A stretch of DNA of 50,699 bases, taken from JAJPXC01 sp964562375. GTDB taxonomy: Bacteria > Bacteroidota > Bacteroidia > Bacteroidales > Muribaculaceae. Positions 1 to 8,496 of the stretch are shown piece after piece (the first letter of the stretch is position 1; each line of letters opens with the position of its first letter). The stretch spans positions 1 through 50,699 of the forward strand of contig CAZLSW010000016.1 of NCBI GenBank assembly GCA_964562375.1, read 5' to 3'. The notes beneath the pieces are model-generated. The model ran no database searches. It worked only from the letters and a program-made list of their open reading frames with translations, and was not told the DNA's origin. A program made the translations under genes and the position numbers.

Positions 1-53
1 AGAGCATCTGCCTTACAAGCAGAGGGTCGGGGGTTCGAATCCCTCAGCGCCCA
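1..53 (+). tRNA. tRNA-Val (anticodon TAC), 3' part
   Basis: The window opens inside the tRNA. The anticodon arm is at 7-23 (TCTGC / loop CTTACAA / GCAGA) with anticodon TAC at 14-16, which reads GUA (valine). The T arm follows at 29-45 with loop TTCGAAT. The acceptor 3' strand AGCGCCC is at 46-52 and the discriminator A is at 53. The next bases are CCC, so a full CCA tail is not encoded. The acceptor 5' strand and D arm lie outside the window. Confidence 0.95.
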
Positions 54-76
54 CCCCACCACCACAACCACCACCC

Positions 77-117
77 GAAGCCGATATGTCATCCATGACA
101 TGTCGGCTTCCCCTTTA
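77..117 (+). terminator. Rho-independent terminator of the tRNA unit
   Basis: A 16-bp stem (77-92 with 95-110, one G-U pair) closes on a two-base gap and is followed by CCCCTTTATT. It lies 24 bases after the tRNA and points the same way. Confidence 0.75.
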
Positions 118-174
118 TTAGCGAGTGCATAAGTTAATAATTATTAATTAGGCGTGGCGGCTTGCTAACAAGTG

Positions 175-205
175 TTGCGCGGTTGGGGAAAAGTGGCTAA
201 TTTTG
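175..205 (+). promoter_or_regulatory. Bacteroidetes-type promoter of the alpha-amylase gene
   Basis: TTG at 175-177 and TAATTTTG at 198-205 are separated by 20 bases and match the Bacteroidetes primary-sigma pattern with -7 box TAnnTTTG. The predicted start near 212 would leave a leader of about 125 nt before the ATG at 339. Confidence 0.55.
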
Positions 206-338
206 CAACGATTTGTGATATTACGACCAATCAACCGTGAATCAGGAGTGCATAACCTTGAATCAGGCTCAGCAGATAGGAAATTATTTTCAACCTTAAA
301 TACTTACATTTCAATTATTTCCAAACATCCTAGTGAAG

Positions 339-3300
339 ATGAGAAAATTATCTACCTTATTGCTTGGCGGATTAATGGCCCTCACAGGCATTCAACAAGC
401 ACAGGCTGCATTTGTAGGCACCCGCGACGATTTCCGTGACGAGACCATTTATTTTGCCATTACTACGCGCTTCTACGATGGCGACCCCACCAACAACGTG
501 TGCGGCTGGGACCAGCAAGCTACGCAGATCGCAAACAACGACCCCGACTGGCGTGGCGACTTCGCCGGCCTAATCCAGAAGCTCGACTACATCAAGGCCC
601 TCGGCTTCACCGCAATCTGGATCACTCCTATCGTTCAAAACTGCTCGGGCACCGACTTCCACGGCTACCATGCAATGGACTTCTCCTCAGTTGACCTCCG
701 ATACGAGAGCCGCACCGAATGGGGCGCCTCTAAGGATGTGAAATTCCAAGATCTTATCGACGCCGCTCACGCCAAAGGCTTGAAGATCGTGCTCGACATC
801 GTGCTCAACCACACATCCAACTTCGGCGAAAAGGGCCTCTGCGAGCTCTTCACCCGCTCACAGAACATCAAGGACCAGGCCAACGTGTCGGCAGCCATCA
901 TCCCCAACTACGACAAGTTGCCCTCCAACTACAACGACCTTGGCGGCACAGCACAGTACAACGCCCGTTTCCCCTACTTGAAGAACTCGGACGGCACCAA
1001 CAAGGACTCCCATAACTACTGGCACCACGTAGGCACCGGCTGGAACTGGGACGAGCCCACCCGCTGGTGGGGACAAATCGCAGGCGACTGCGTTGACCTC
1101 AACACCGAGAATCCCGCCGTGTCCAACTACCTCGTGGAGTGCTACGGCAAGTTCATCGAAATGGGTGTTGACGGATTCCGTATCGACACCACCGGACACA
1201 TCGCCCGCGCCACCTTCAACTCGGCTTTCATCCCCCAGTTCACCGCCCTGTTCAACCAGTACGCATCGAAGCGTACCGACGGGCAAGCGTTCATCATGTT
1301 CGGCGAGTGCTGCCAGCGTTTCCAGGGCTCCGTGGTTTACCGCGACCAGAACAACCTCTCATCCTTCTTCTACACTTGGAAATCCCCCACAAGCATCACC
1401 TCCGCTTGGGACTGGACAACAACTATTTGGGACAACACCTTCATCAAGGAGGGCGACGACTCGGGGCGCTACGGCAACATGCAGCTCTGCGACGACGAGC
1501 CTTCAGTAGCCTATTCCTCCAACAACGTGCTGATGCAGAACGGCGCTTGGCACGAGCCCGATTACTCGGAGGCCAGCGGCTTCAATGTAATCGACTTCCC
1601 GATGCACTACTGCTTCAACGACGCCGGCTCGGCCGTTTCCATCGCCAAGAGCGGTGACAAATACTACAACGACGCATCCTACAACGTCGTATACGTCGAC
1701 TCCCACGACTACTGCCCCGGCCCCAACGACGGCACCCGCTTCAACGGTGGCACCTCGCAATGGGCCGAGAACCTCTCGCTGATGTTCACCTTCCGCGGTA
1801 TCCCCTGCTTGTACTACGGCTCGGAGGTTGAGTTCAAGAAAGGCTGCAAGGTTGACGCCGGTGGCACATCCGACCCCGTGAAGAACTCGGGTCGCGCTTA
1901 CTACGGCAACTACCTCGAGGGCTCGGTTACCGCCAGCGACTTCGGCGAGTACACCGCATCGGGCCAAGTGGCCACAACCCTTAACGCCGACCTCGCTCAG
2001 CACATCATCCGCCTGAACAAGATCCGTCAGGCCGTTCCCGCCCTCCGCAAGGGCCAGTACACATTCGACGGCTGCTCGGCATCGGGCGGCTGGGCTTTCA
2101 AGCGCGCCTACAACAAGAACGGCGTCGACTCCTACGCACTCGTTGCCATCAACGGTGGCGCCACTTTTAGCAACGTCCCCTCGGGCACCTACGTTGACCT
2201 CGTTACCGGCCAAAGCTACACCCCCTCCAACGGCACTATCACCGTTTCCGCTCCTACCAACAAGGGCCAGCTCCGCGTGCTCGTGAAAGGCTGGACCGGC
2301 GGCAAGGTTGGCACCGACGGCAAGTTCATCTACGCCACTTCGGCCGTTGCCCACGGTGGCGACGTGACTGTTGACGACCCCGGCACCACCCAGTACTACA
2401 CCGCCGACGACGCCGTTGGTCAGGCCAAGGTTTCCTTCTCGCCCTCCGGCTCCTCGTTCAAGACCGAGACCCTCACCGTCACCGCTACCCTCAACGACGC
2501 CGCCACCAGCGGTTGGTACAAGGTAGGCAACGGCTCGCAGGTCAACCTCTCCGCCGGCTCCTCCAAGCAGTTCACCATCGGCTCCGACATGAGCTACGGC
2601 GACCAAGTATCCGTGTCCTGGAGCGCCACCGACGGCACCACCACCTACACCGGCACCGAGACATACAAGAAGGTCGACCCCAACGCCGTGATCACCGTTT
2701 ATTGCAAGGCCAATTCAGCTCCCTACCTCCACGCTTGGGAAGGCAGCACCAACTTCAACGGCGCTTGGCCCGGCAAGAAGATGTCAGCCACCACTGAGGT
2801 CAACGGTGTCACCTACTACTATCAGTCGTTCCCCGATGTACAGGAGAGCCTCTCCATCATCTTCAACAACGGATCAAGCGGTTCGGGCAACCAGACCGGC
2901 GACATCACCGGCATTACCTCCGACGTTTACTATGAGTATGACGGTGGAGCCAACGCTACCGAGGTCGATCCCGGCCCCAAGGCTCCCGTGATCTCCGTAT
3001 CCCCCGCTGGCGGCACTCGCTTCTACGATCCTATCCAGATCACCCTGAGCGTTTCGGGCGCCGACGCCGTTTACTACACCACCAACGGCTCCGAGGCCTC
3101 GGCTTCCAGCACCAAGTACACTGGTCCCTTCACCATCTCCGAGACCACTACCGTCAACTGCTACGCGTCCAACTCGGCAGGCGAGACCCGCACCTCTTAC
3201 ATCTTCACCAAGACCGACGAGCCCGTTGTTGACGAGTACTACGTATACCTCAACAACACCTCGAGCTGGTCAGCCCCCACCGTATGGGCTTGGAACTCGG

Positions 3301-4328
3301 GTGAGAACTGCTGCACCAACGGCACCTGGCCCGGCGACGCCATGACCTACGATTCCGCCACCGGCTACTACAAGTGGACACTCCCCTCGGGTAAGAGCAC
3401 GCCAGCGTTCATCATCTTCTCCAACAACGGCGACAACCAAACCTCCAACCTCACCTACGTCAACAAGGCCATCTACAAGTGCGACGGTTCCTACACCACC
3501 GAAGGTGGCGACGACCCAACACCTGTTACCCCATCGTCGGTTCAGTTCTTCGGAAACATCAACGGCGCTGGCTGGACTACCGCCAACCTCACCGACAACG
3601 CCTACACCTTCACCGTCACCTCCAAGAGCTACTTCACCTTCACCACCGATGGCGACTGGAGCGGCGCTTGGCGTCCGTCGAGCAACTCCGACCAGACCCT
3701 CACCGAGAACGGCACCTACACCGCCGCTAACGGCTCGGATGGCTGCTTCGTGATCAACGCCGCCGGTACCTACACCGTCACCGTCATCAGCGACAGCGCC
3801 AAGTCGTTCAAGATCGAGGGCTTCGGCTCAACCCCCACCCCCTCCGACACCACCTGGAAACTCTTCTTCGAGGAGTCGCCATGGTCGACTGTTTACTGCT
3901 ACGTTTGGGATGACGAGTCAACCAGCGTGATTGGCGAATGGCCCGGCACTCAGATGACCTACAACTCGTCGACCTCAACCTACGAAATCTCCTTCGACCC
4001 GGGTCGCACCCTCTCCAACCCCATGGTGATCTTCAACAACGGCAACAGCGGCAACGGCAACCAGACCGGCGACTTCGGCGCTGTTAACTACGGCGTTTAC
4101 AACTCCACCGGCTACCAGTACAGCGGCGTTGAGTCGCTCTCCCCCTCGGCCGGCATGAAGATCCAGACGATCAACGGCCAGCTCGTCATCTGGGCTCCCC
4201 AGAGCACTACCGTCACCATCACCTCGGCTTCCGGTCGCTCCTGCGTCGTTAGCGTCAACGCTGGTGTCAACTACCTCAACCTCCCCCGCGGCTTCTACAT
4301 CGTCAACCGCACAAAGGTTATCCTCTAA
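339..4328 (+). CDS. secreted GH13 alpha-amylase with three starch-binding-type modules and T9SS tail
   Basis: An extracellular or surface enzyme predicted to cleave alpha-1,4-glucans (starch, glycogen). Residues 1-23 form a Sec signal peptide ending QAQA. The GH13 domain fills about 25-650, with nucleophile Asp283 in GFRIDT, acid/base Glu323 in MFGEC and the third carboxylate Asp457 in VDSHD. Three related CBM26-like modules, each with a WPG motif (WPGKKM, WPGDAM, WPGTQM), lie near 785-870, 965-1050 and 1170-1250. A chitobiase-C-terminal-like domain is near 880-955 and a SusE/F-like stretch near 1065-1165. The last 65 residues resemble a T9SS sorting domain ending LPRGFYIVNR. A GTG at 333 is in frame, but the ATG at 339 starts the signal peptide cleanly. 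There is no adjacent SusCD pair, so it appears to be a stand-alone secreted amylase. The GH13 call is firm; module family names are by resemblance. Confidence 0.93.
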   Translation: MRKLSTLLLGGLMALTGIQQAQAAFVGTRDDFRDETIYFAITTRFYDGDPTNNVCGWDQQATQIANNDPDWRGDFAGLIQKLDYIKALGFTAIWITPIVQNCSGTDFHGYHAMDFSSVDLRYESRTEWGASKDVKFQDLIDAAHAKGLKIVLDIVLNHTSNFGEKGLCELFTRSQNIKDQANVSAAIIPNYDKLPSNYNDLGGTAQYNARFPYLKNSDGTNKDSHNYWHHVGTGWNWDEPTRWWGQIAGDCVDLNTENPAVSNYLVECYGKFIEMGVDGFRIDTTGHIARATFNSAFIPQFTALFNQYASKRTDGQAFIMFGECCQRFQGSVVYRDQNNLSSFFYTWKSPTSITSAWDWTTTIWDNTFIKEGDDSGRYGNMQLCDDEPSVAYSSNNVLMQNGAWHEPDYSEASGFNVIDFPMHYCFNDAGSAVSIAKSGDKYYNDASYNVVYVDSHDYCPGPNDGTRFNGGTSQWAENLSLMFTFRGIPCLYYGSEVEFKKGCKVDAGGTSDPVKNSGRAYYGNYLEGSVTASDFGEYTASGQVATTLNADLAQHIIRLNKIRQAVPALRKGQYTFDGCSASGGWAFKRAYNKNGVDSYALVAINGGATFSNVPSGTYVDLVTGQSYTPSNGTITVSAPTNKGQLRVLVKGWTGGKVGTDGKFIYATSAVAHGGDVTVDDPGTTQYYTADDAVGQAKVSFSPSGSSFKTETLTVTATLNDAATSGWYKVGNGSQVNLSAGSSKQFTIGSDMSYGDQVSVSWSATDGTTTYTGTETYKKVDPNAVITVYCKANSAPYLHAWEGSTNFNGAWPGKKMSATTEVNGVTYYYQSFPDVQESLSIIFNNGSSGSGNQTGDITGITSDVYYEYDGGANATEVDPGPKAPVISVSPAGGTRFYDPIQITLSVSGADAVYYTTNGSEASASSTKYTGPFTISETTTVNCYASNSAGETRTSYIFTKTDEPVVDEYYVYLNNTSSWSAPTVWAWNSGENCCTNGTWPGDAMTYDSATGYYKWTLPSGKSTPAFIIFSNNGDNQTSNLTYVNKAIYKCDGSYTTEGGDDPTPVTPSSVQFFGNINGAGWTTANLTDNAYTFTVTSKSYFTFTTDGDWSGAWRPSSNSDQTLTENGTYTAANGSDGCFVINAAGTYTVTVISDSAKSFKIEGFGSTPTPSDTTWKLFFEESPWSTVYCYVWDDESTSVIGEWPGTQMTYNSSTSTYEISFDPGRTLSNPMVIFNNGNSGNGNQTGDFGAVNYGVYNSTGYQYSGVESLSPSAGMKIQTINGQLVIWAPQSTTVTITSASGRSCVVSVNAGVNYLNLPRGFYIVNRTKVIL

Positions 4329-4357
4329 GATCCCTACTTGCGATCATTAATAGTGCG

Positions 4358-4399
4358 CCAGGGGCGAATCTCAACACCGAGATTCGCCCCTGGATTTTT
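4358..4399 (+). terminator. Rho-independent terminator after the amylase
   Basis: A perfect 15-bp stem (4358-4372 with 4379-4393), loop AACACC, then A and five T. It begins 30 bases after the stop codon. Confidence 0.92.
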
Positions 4400-4421
4400 C
4401 ATGCCTAACGTCATCGCAGGG

Positions 4422-4457
4422 AATTAGGTAATTAGGTAATTAGTGAGTAGTGAGTAA
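4422..4457. repeat. short tandem repeats (ATTAGGTA and GTGAGTA)
   Basis: Two copies of the octamer ATTAGGTA are followed by two copies of the heptamer GTGAGTA. They lie between the amylase terminator and the nadC promoter and belong to the short tandem arrays seen throughout the intergenic regions of this window. Confidence 0.7.
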
Positions 4458-4498
4458 CGTCCGGGCTGCCCCAACGGGGCGGTTTGGCCGTTCTACGG

Positions 4499-4529
4499 TT
4501 GCAGTTACCCCGTTTTTTCACTACCTTCG
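4499..4529 (+). promoter_or_regulatory. promoter of nadC
   Basis: TTG at 4499-4501, 20 bases, then TACCTTCG at 4522-4529. The -7 box is the TTCG variant, also seen before the DUF4250 operon. The predicted start near 4536 falls at the first base of a heptamer array, so that array would form most of the nadC leader. Confidence 0.5.
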
Positions 4530-4535
4530 CGCTAA

Positions 4536-4576
4536 CTAAAAACTAAAAACTAAAAACTAAAAACTAAAAACTAAAA
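4536..4576. repeat. heptamer tandem array (CTAAAAA)x6 in the nadC leader
   Basis: Cytosines recur exactly every seven bases at 4536, 4543, 4550, 4557, 4564 and 4571. The array ends nine bases before the nadC ATG, so copy number would change leader length and the spacing to the start codon. Confidence 0.9.
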
Positions 4577-4584
4577 CCTCCCAT

Positions 4585-5463
4585 ATGAAATCCCGTGACC
4601 AATTGATTGACGACCTCCTCGACCTCGCTATCGCCGAGGACGTAGGCGACGGTGACGCCACTACCCTATCCACAATCCCCGCCGACGCCATGGGCGCCCA
4701 GCGCCTTATCGTAAAAGAGGAAGGCATCCTCGCTGGCGTTGACGTGGCCCGCAAAGTGTTCCAGAAATTCGACCCATCGCTGAAAATGACCGTCTACATC
4801 GAGGACGGCGCCCGCGTAAAACCCGGCGACGTGGCTTTCAAGGTGGAAGGCCCCGTGCGCTCGTTGTTGCTCGCCGAGCGCACCATGCTCAACATCATGC
4901 AACGCATGAGCGGCGTGGCCACCATGACCGACCGCTATCAGAGCCGTCTGGAGGGTCTCCACACCAAGGTGCTCGACACCCGCAAAACCACTCCCGGCAT
5001 GCGCATGCTCGAGAAAGAAGCTGTAAAAATCGGCGGTGGTTGCAACCATCGTATCGGCCTGTTCGACATGATTCTTATCAAGGACAACCATGTCGACTTC
5101 GCCGGCGGCATTCCCCAAGCTGTCGCGGCCGCCAAGAAATGGTGCAAGGACAACGGCAAAGACCTCAAAATCGAGGTGGAGACGCGCAACGAGGACGAAA
5201 TTCGCCAAGCCCTCGCTTGTGGCGTGGACCGAATCATGCTTGACAACTTCACCCCCGAGCGCACTCGCGAGGCAGTGCAGCTTATCCACGACTGGCGCCT
5301 CGAAGGTGACGCCTCAGGCTACACGCGTCCCGAGATCGAATCGTCGGGAGGAATCACCCTCGACACCCTCCGCGCCTACGGCGAGACCGGCGTGGATTTC
5401 ATCTCGGTGGGAGCGCTCACCCATTCGGTCAAAGGGCTCGACATGTCGTTCAAGGCCTGCTGA
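4585..5463 (+). CDS. nadC: nicotinate-nucleotide pyrophosphorylase (quinolinate phosphoribosyltransferase)
   Basis: A cytoplasmic enzyme of de novo NAD synthesis. It converts quinolinate and PRPP to nicotinate mononucleotide, CO2 and pyrophosphate. The 292-residue length is normal for NadC. Family motifs are visible: LAERTMLNIMQRMSG, DTRKTTPGMR, GGGCNHR, KDNH, and a C-terminal phosphate-binding stretch SSGGI followed by DFISVGALTHS. Partners nadA and nadB are not in the window. It has its own promoter and a heptamer-array leader, and the next gene, fabD, has a separate promoter, so it is probably transcribed alone. No oddity is seen in the coding sequence. Confidence 0.97.
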   Translation: MKSRDQLIDDLLDLAIAEDVGDGDATTLSTIPADAMGAQRLIVKEEGILAGVDVARKVFQKFDPSLKMTVYIEDGARVKPGDVAFKVEGPVRSLLLAERTMLNIMQRMSGVATMTDRYQSRLEGLHTKVLDTRKTTPGMRMLEKEAVKIGGGCNHRIGLFDMILIKDNHVDFAGGIPQAVAAAKKWCKDNGKDLKIEVETRNEDEIRQALACGVDRIMLDNFTPERTREAVQLIHDWRLEGDASGYTRPEIESSGGITLDTLRAYGETGVDFISVGALTHSVKGLDMSFKAC

Positions 5464-5515
5464 TTTCCGTATTTGAGTTCAATTTCCCTTTCTGTGAATA
5501 GCTACCGTTATCAGT

Positions 5516-5622
5516 ATTAGTGTTAATTTAAGAGCGTAAGCTCTCAAAATTTATTAGAATTACTGTTAACTTGTTGGTGTTCATTAGTGATAATTCGTGG
5601 TTTCAAAACCTGAGAAAGTTGA
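5516..5622 (+). repeat. dispersed intergenic repeat, copy A
   Basis: These 107 bases closely match 37584-37692. Shared blocks are ATTAGTGTTAATT, GAGCGTAAGCTCTC (hairpin AGAGC/GCTCT), TTGTTGGTGTTCATTAGTG, AATTCGTGGTTTCA and TGAGAAAGTTGA. The last block supplies the TTG box of the fabD promoter. There is no reading frame. Confidence 0.85.
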
Positions 5623-5649
5623 GTAATTGAGGAAAAATGCGTAACTTTG
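5619..5649 (+). promoter_or_regulatory. promoter of fabD
   Basis: TTG at 5619-5621, 20 bases, then TAACTTTG at 5642-5649, a full match to the Bacteroidetes pattern. The leader holds a small GCCCC/GGGGC hairpin at 5673-5687, about 20 bases before the ATG at 5706. Confidence 0.65.
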
Positions 5650-5705
5650 CCGGCCTAAATGGATAATAAATCGCCCCGCGACGGGGCATAAATCATTACA
5701 ATCAC

Positions 5706-6584
5706 ATGAAAGCTTATGTTTTTCCTGGCCAGGGCGCGCAGTTCGTAGGTATGGGCAAGGACCTCTACGACAACAACGCCGAGGCACGCGAGATGTTTGA
5801 GCGAGCCAACGAAATCCTTGGCTTCCGCATCACCGACCTGATGTTCAACGGCACCGACGAGGACCTGCGTCAGACGCGCGTCACCCAACCCGCCATTTTC
5901 CTCCACTCAGTGATATTGGCCAAAACCCTTGGCGACGAGTTCCAGCCCGACATGACAGCCGGCCACTCGCTCGGCGAGTTCTCGGCACTGGTTGCCGCCG
6001 GCGCTTTGTCGTTCGACGACGGCGTGCGTCTGGTATCGGCCCGCGCCCAGGCTATGCAGAAGGCTTGCGAGTTGAAGCCCTCCACCATGGCCGCCGTGAT
6101 TGCCCTCCCCGACGAGAAGGTGGAGGAGATCTGCAAGGGCGTTGACGGCGTTGTCGTGTGCGCCAACTACAACTGTCCAGGCCAGATCGTGATCTCGGGC
6201 GAGGTAGAGGCCATCGACCGCGCCTGCGAGTTGCTCAAAGACGCCGGCGCCAAGCGCGCGCTGAAGCTGAAAGTGGGCGGGGCGTTTCACTCGCCTCTGA
6301 TGGAGCCCGCTCGCGCCGAACTCGCCGAGGCTATCGAGGCCACCGAGATTCATGCGCCCAAGTGCCCCGTTTACCAAAACGTTGACGGCAAGCCCCACAC
6401 CGATCCCGCCGAAATCAAGGCCAACCTGGTAGCCCAACTGACCGCTCCCGTGCGCTGGACACAGAGCGTGAAGGAGATGATCGCCGACGGCGCCGACGAG
6501 TTCATCGAGCTCGGTCCCGGCAAAGTCCTCCAAGGCCTCGTCGCCAAAATCAACCCCTCCGTCACTGTAAGTGGCAAGCAATAA
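5706..6584 (+). CDS. fabD: malonyl-CoA:ACP transacylase
   Basis: Transfers the malonyl group from CoA to acyl carrier protein to feed type II fatty acid synthesis in the cytoplasm. The N-terminal signature VFPGQGAQ, the nucleophile Ser88 in GHSLGE and the active-site His195 in AFHSP are all present, and 292 residues is the standard length. The reading frame is intact, and no other fab genes are in the window. It sits alone behind its own promoter and ends convergent with the minus-strand gene at 6792. A heptamer array begins five bases after the stop codon, followed by a bidirectional terminator. Confidence 0.97.
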   Translation: MKAYVFPGQGAQFVGMGKDLYDNNAEAREMFERANEILGFRITDLMFNGTDEDLRQTRVTQPAIFLHSVILAKTLGDEFQPDMTAGHSLGEFSALVAAGALSFDDGVRLVSARAQAMQKACELKPSTMAAVIALPDEKVEEICKGVDGVVVCANYNCPGQIVISGEVEAIDRACELLKDAGAKRALKLKVGGAFHSPLMEPARAELAEAIEATEIHAPKCPVYQNVDGKPHTDPAEIKANLVAQLTAPVRWTQSVKEMIADGADEFIELGPGKVLQGLVAKINPSVTVSGKQ

Positions 6585-6588
6585 ACAA

Positions 6589-6623
6589 GGTTTAAAGTTT
6601 AAGGTTTAAGGTTTAAAGTTAAT
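6589..6623. repeat. heptamer tandem array (GGTTTAA/AGTTTAA)x5
   Basis: Five consecutive seven-base units (GGTTTAA, AGTTTAA, GGTTTAA, GGTTTAA, AGTTAAT) directly follow the fabD stop codon. Each unit carries a TAA, so the array closes all three forward frames. Confidence 0.9.
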
Positions 6624-6706
6624 ACTTAACCCCATATCCGAGCCGCAACGCGGCGAGTTGGCAATAACCCGGCACGACCGACGGAGGAGGGAGTGCCGGA
6701 GAGAAG

Positions 6707-6739
6707 AAGCCCCGCTGAAAATATATCTCAGCGGGGCTT
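6707..6739. terminator. bidirectional terminator between fabD and the 6792-8426 gene
   Basis: A perfect 12-bp stem, AAGCCCCGCTGA with TCAGCGGGGCTT, around a nine-base loop, with A/T-rich flanks on both sides. It lies between convergent genes and could serve both. Confidence 0.85.
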
Positions 6740-6791
6740 TATCATAGTTCCAGCAACTAAGCTATCATACTTAATCACTAATCACTAACAC

Positions 6792-8426
6792 TTAAAATTT
6801 GACTTTCCGTCCATCTACGATATAGATGCCGGCAGGGAGGTTGTCGGTGGAGTTGAGGCGCTGACCCTGGAGGTTGTACACGCTGTGGATGCCCTCAGCG
6901 ACGGCCTCCACGCCCAGAATACCGCTCTCGCGGCCTTGGATGTTTATTACCGAGTTGGCCGAGATGGTGACAGTGTAGGAGCCATCCTCAGCGGCGGTCA
7001 CAGGCACGTCGTCAACGTCAACCGAGTAGATGGTCATCCCCTCCTGGGGCGCGATCTTCACCTCGGTACCGGTGAGTACGGTGATCGGGTCGAGGTTGGG
7101 TAGCACGGTAATGCGGTCGGTGGTCACGATAGGCTCATAATCCTCCGAGAAGCCATCGGTTACGAAAGTGACGGTGTAAGAGGGAACCTCACTCTGCAGG
7201 AACACCTTGAACACGTCGCCGTCCTTCAAGTTGAACTCATATACGCCCCACTCGGCGTCGAGCAACTCGTTGTTGAGGTATACCCACAGGGTGCCATCCT
7301 CCTCGGCGAAGCAGCGGAACGCGAAGGGATTGTCATCCGAGCATACCCACATCTCGCCGTAGCCCGAAGCCAGCTCAATCGAGTTGCCCATGTCGTTGGT
7401 CAACTCGTAGCCGTAGTAGTCCCAGTAGTTGTCGACCTTGCTCCAGTTGGTGGTGTAGGTGACTACGCGGTCGGTGCGCACAATCGGGGTAGCGTCGATG
7501 GCGATCGCCATGTCGCTCATCACAATCTTGGAGTAGGAGCCGTCCCACAGATCAACAGCCTCGCCGTTGACGGTCATCGAGTTGATCGAGTAGTTGTACA
7601 TATCGATGGCCATAGCCAACTTCGAGCCCATCTGAGCCTGGAACGCGGCATAGTCGGTAATGGCGCTGTTATCGAGCTTCACGCTCTGAATTACGCCCTC
7701 CGAGCCCTCGTTGACCGATACGGTGACGTTGTAGTACACCTCGGGGAATTCGGTGTCAATTACAATTTGGTCGCCATTGTTCTGGTAAATGGTGTACTGG
7801 TAGTAGCCCTCCCAGTCTAGCACGGCGTCAGCCTCGGTGCCGTTGACTGTAACCTTGTAGAGGAGCGACACGCCGTTGGGTTGGATGTAGATGGGTCGCT
7901 GGTTGTCGGCGTAGTTAAGGGTTTGCTCGCCCTGCTGGAGTGACACCTGGGTGGTGTACATCGAGAATTTCACCTTCGACGGGTCGCCGTTGACGGTCAC
8001 GGTCACCTCATTGTCGGCCGAGATGGTGCCGGTCTCGATCACGAGGCGTCCCCAATCGGCGGTCAAGGGGATGGAGATCGACTTCTTGCCCGAGTTGGGC
8101 GACGAGTAGGTCATCGTTTGGATTACCTCGCCATCCTCGTTGTAGAGGGTGTACGACTTGGTGACGATACCGGCCTCGGCGTCGGGGGTGACGTAGATGT
8201 AGCGCATCGTGCACTGGTCGTCGAAGGTGACGACAGCCGTGTTGCCTTCGCCGAAATCCACGTCAAGCGTCTCCGAATAACTGGTGTTGTCGACTGAATA
8301 GTAGTACCAGGATTGTACGGTCACTTGCGAGGGGTCGTTCACCTCGACAGTGATTTGGAACGCGGCGGCGTTGAAGCCCAGCAAGCTCATCACCGTCGCC
8401 AAGATCATTGTGTAAAATTTTCTCAT
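6792..8426 (-). CDS. secreted protein of unknown function with T9SS tail
   Basis: 544 residues. Residues 1-22 form a signal peptide ending AAA. The body is predicted all-beta, rich in Val, Thr, Tyr and Asp, with repeated stretches of the type 'VTVSVNEGSEG', 'VTVNGDPSKV' and 'YTVTISANS' that look like stacked Ig/beta-sandwich modules. No catalytic motif was recognised. The C-terminus (VYNLQGQR ... LPAGIYIVDGRKVKF) is a T9SS-type sorting domain, so the protein should reach the cell surface or medium. It is the last gene of the minus-strand beta-glucan locus but is separated from the next gene upstream by a 615-base repeat block, so membership in the same regulon is inferred only from position and shared tail. 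Confidence 0.85.
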   Translation of the reverse strand: MRKFYTMILATVMSLLGFNAAAFQITVEVNDPSQVTVQSWYYYSVDNTSYSETLDVDFGEGNTAVVTFDDQCTMRYIYVTPDAEAGIVTKSYTLYNEDGEVIQTMTYSSPNSGKKSISIPLTADWGRLVIETGTISADNEVTVTVNGDPSKVKFSMYTTQVSLQQGEQTLNYADNQRPIYIQPNGVSLLYKVTVNGTEADAVLDWEGYYQYTIYQNNGDQIVIDTEFPEVYYNVTVSVNEGSEGVIQSVKLDNSAITDYAAFQAQMGSKLAMAIDMYNYSINSMTVNGEAVDLWDGSYSKIVMSDMAIAIDATPIVRTDRVVTYTTNWSKVDNYWDYYGYELTNDMGNSIELASGYGEMWVCSDDNPFAFRCFAEEDGTLWVYLNNELLDAEWGVYEFNLKDGDVFKVFLQSEVPSYTVTFVTDGFSEDYEPIVTTDRITVLPNLDPITVLTGTEVKIAPQEGMTIYSVDVDDVPVTAAEDGSYTVTISANSVINIQGRESGILGVEAVAEGIHSVYNLQGQRLNSTDNLPAGIYIVDGRKVKF

Positions 8427-8496
8427 GTTGGTTTTTGTTTATGTAAGCTTAAGTGACGCGAAATTAGTAATTTTCGACCACATAAACAGAACCGTA

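Noticed and set aside
1..53. tRNA as attachment site for the recombinase at 49060
   Set aside because: The two are at opposite ends of the window, with core chromosomal genes between them, and no repeat of the tRNA 3' end was found near the recombinase.
203..439. 78-codon frame overlapping the amylase start
   Set aside because: It overlaps the signal peptide of the amylase in another frame and begins at the promoter box.
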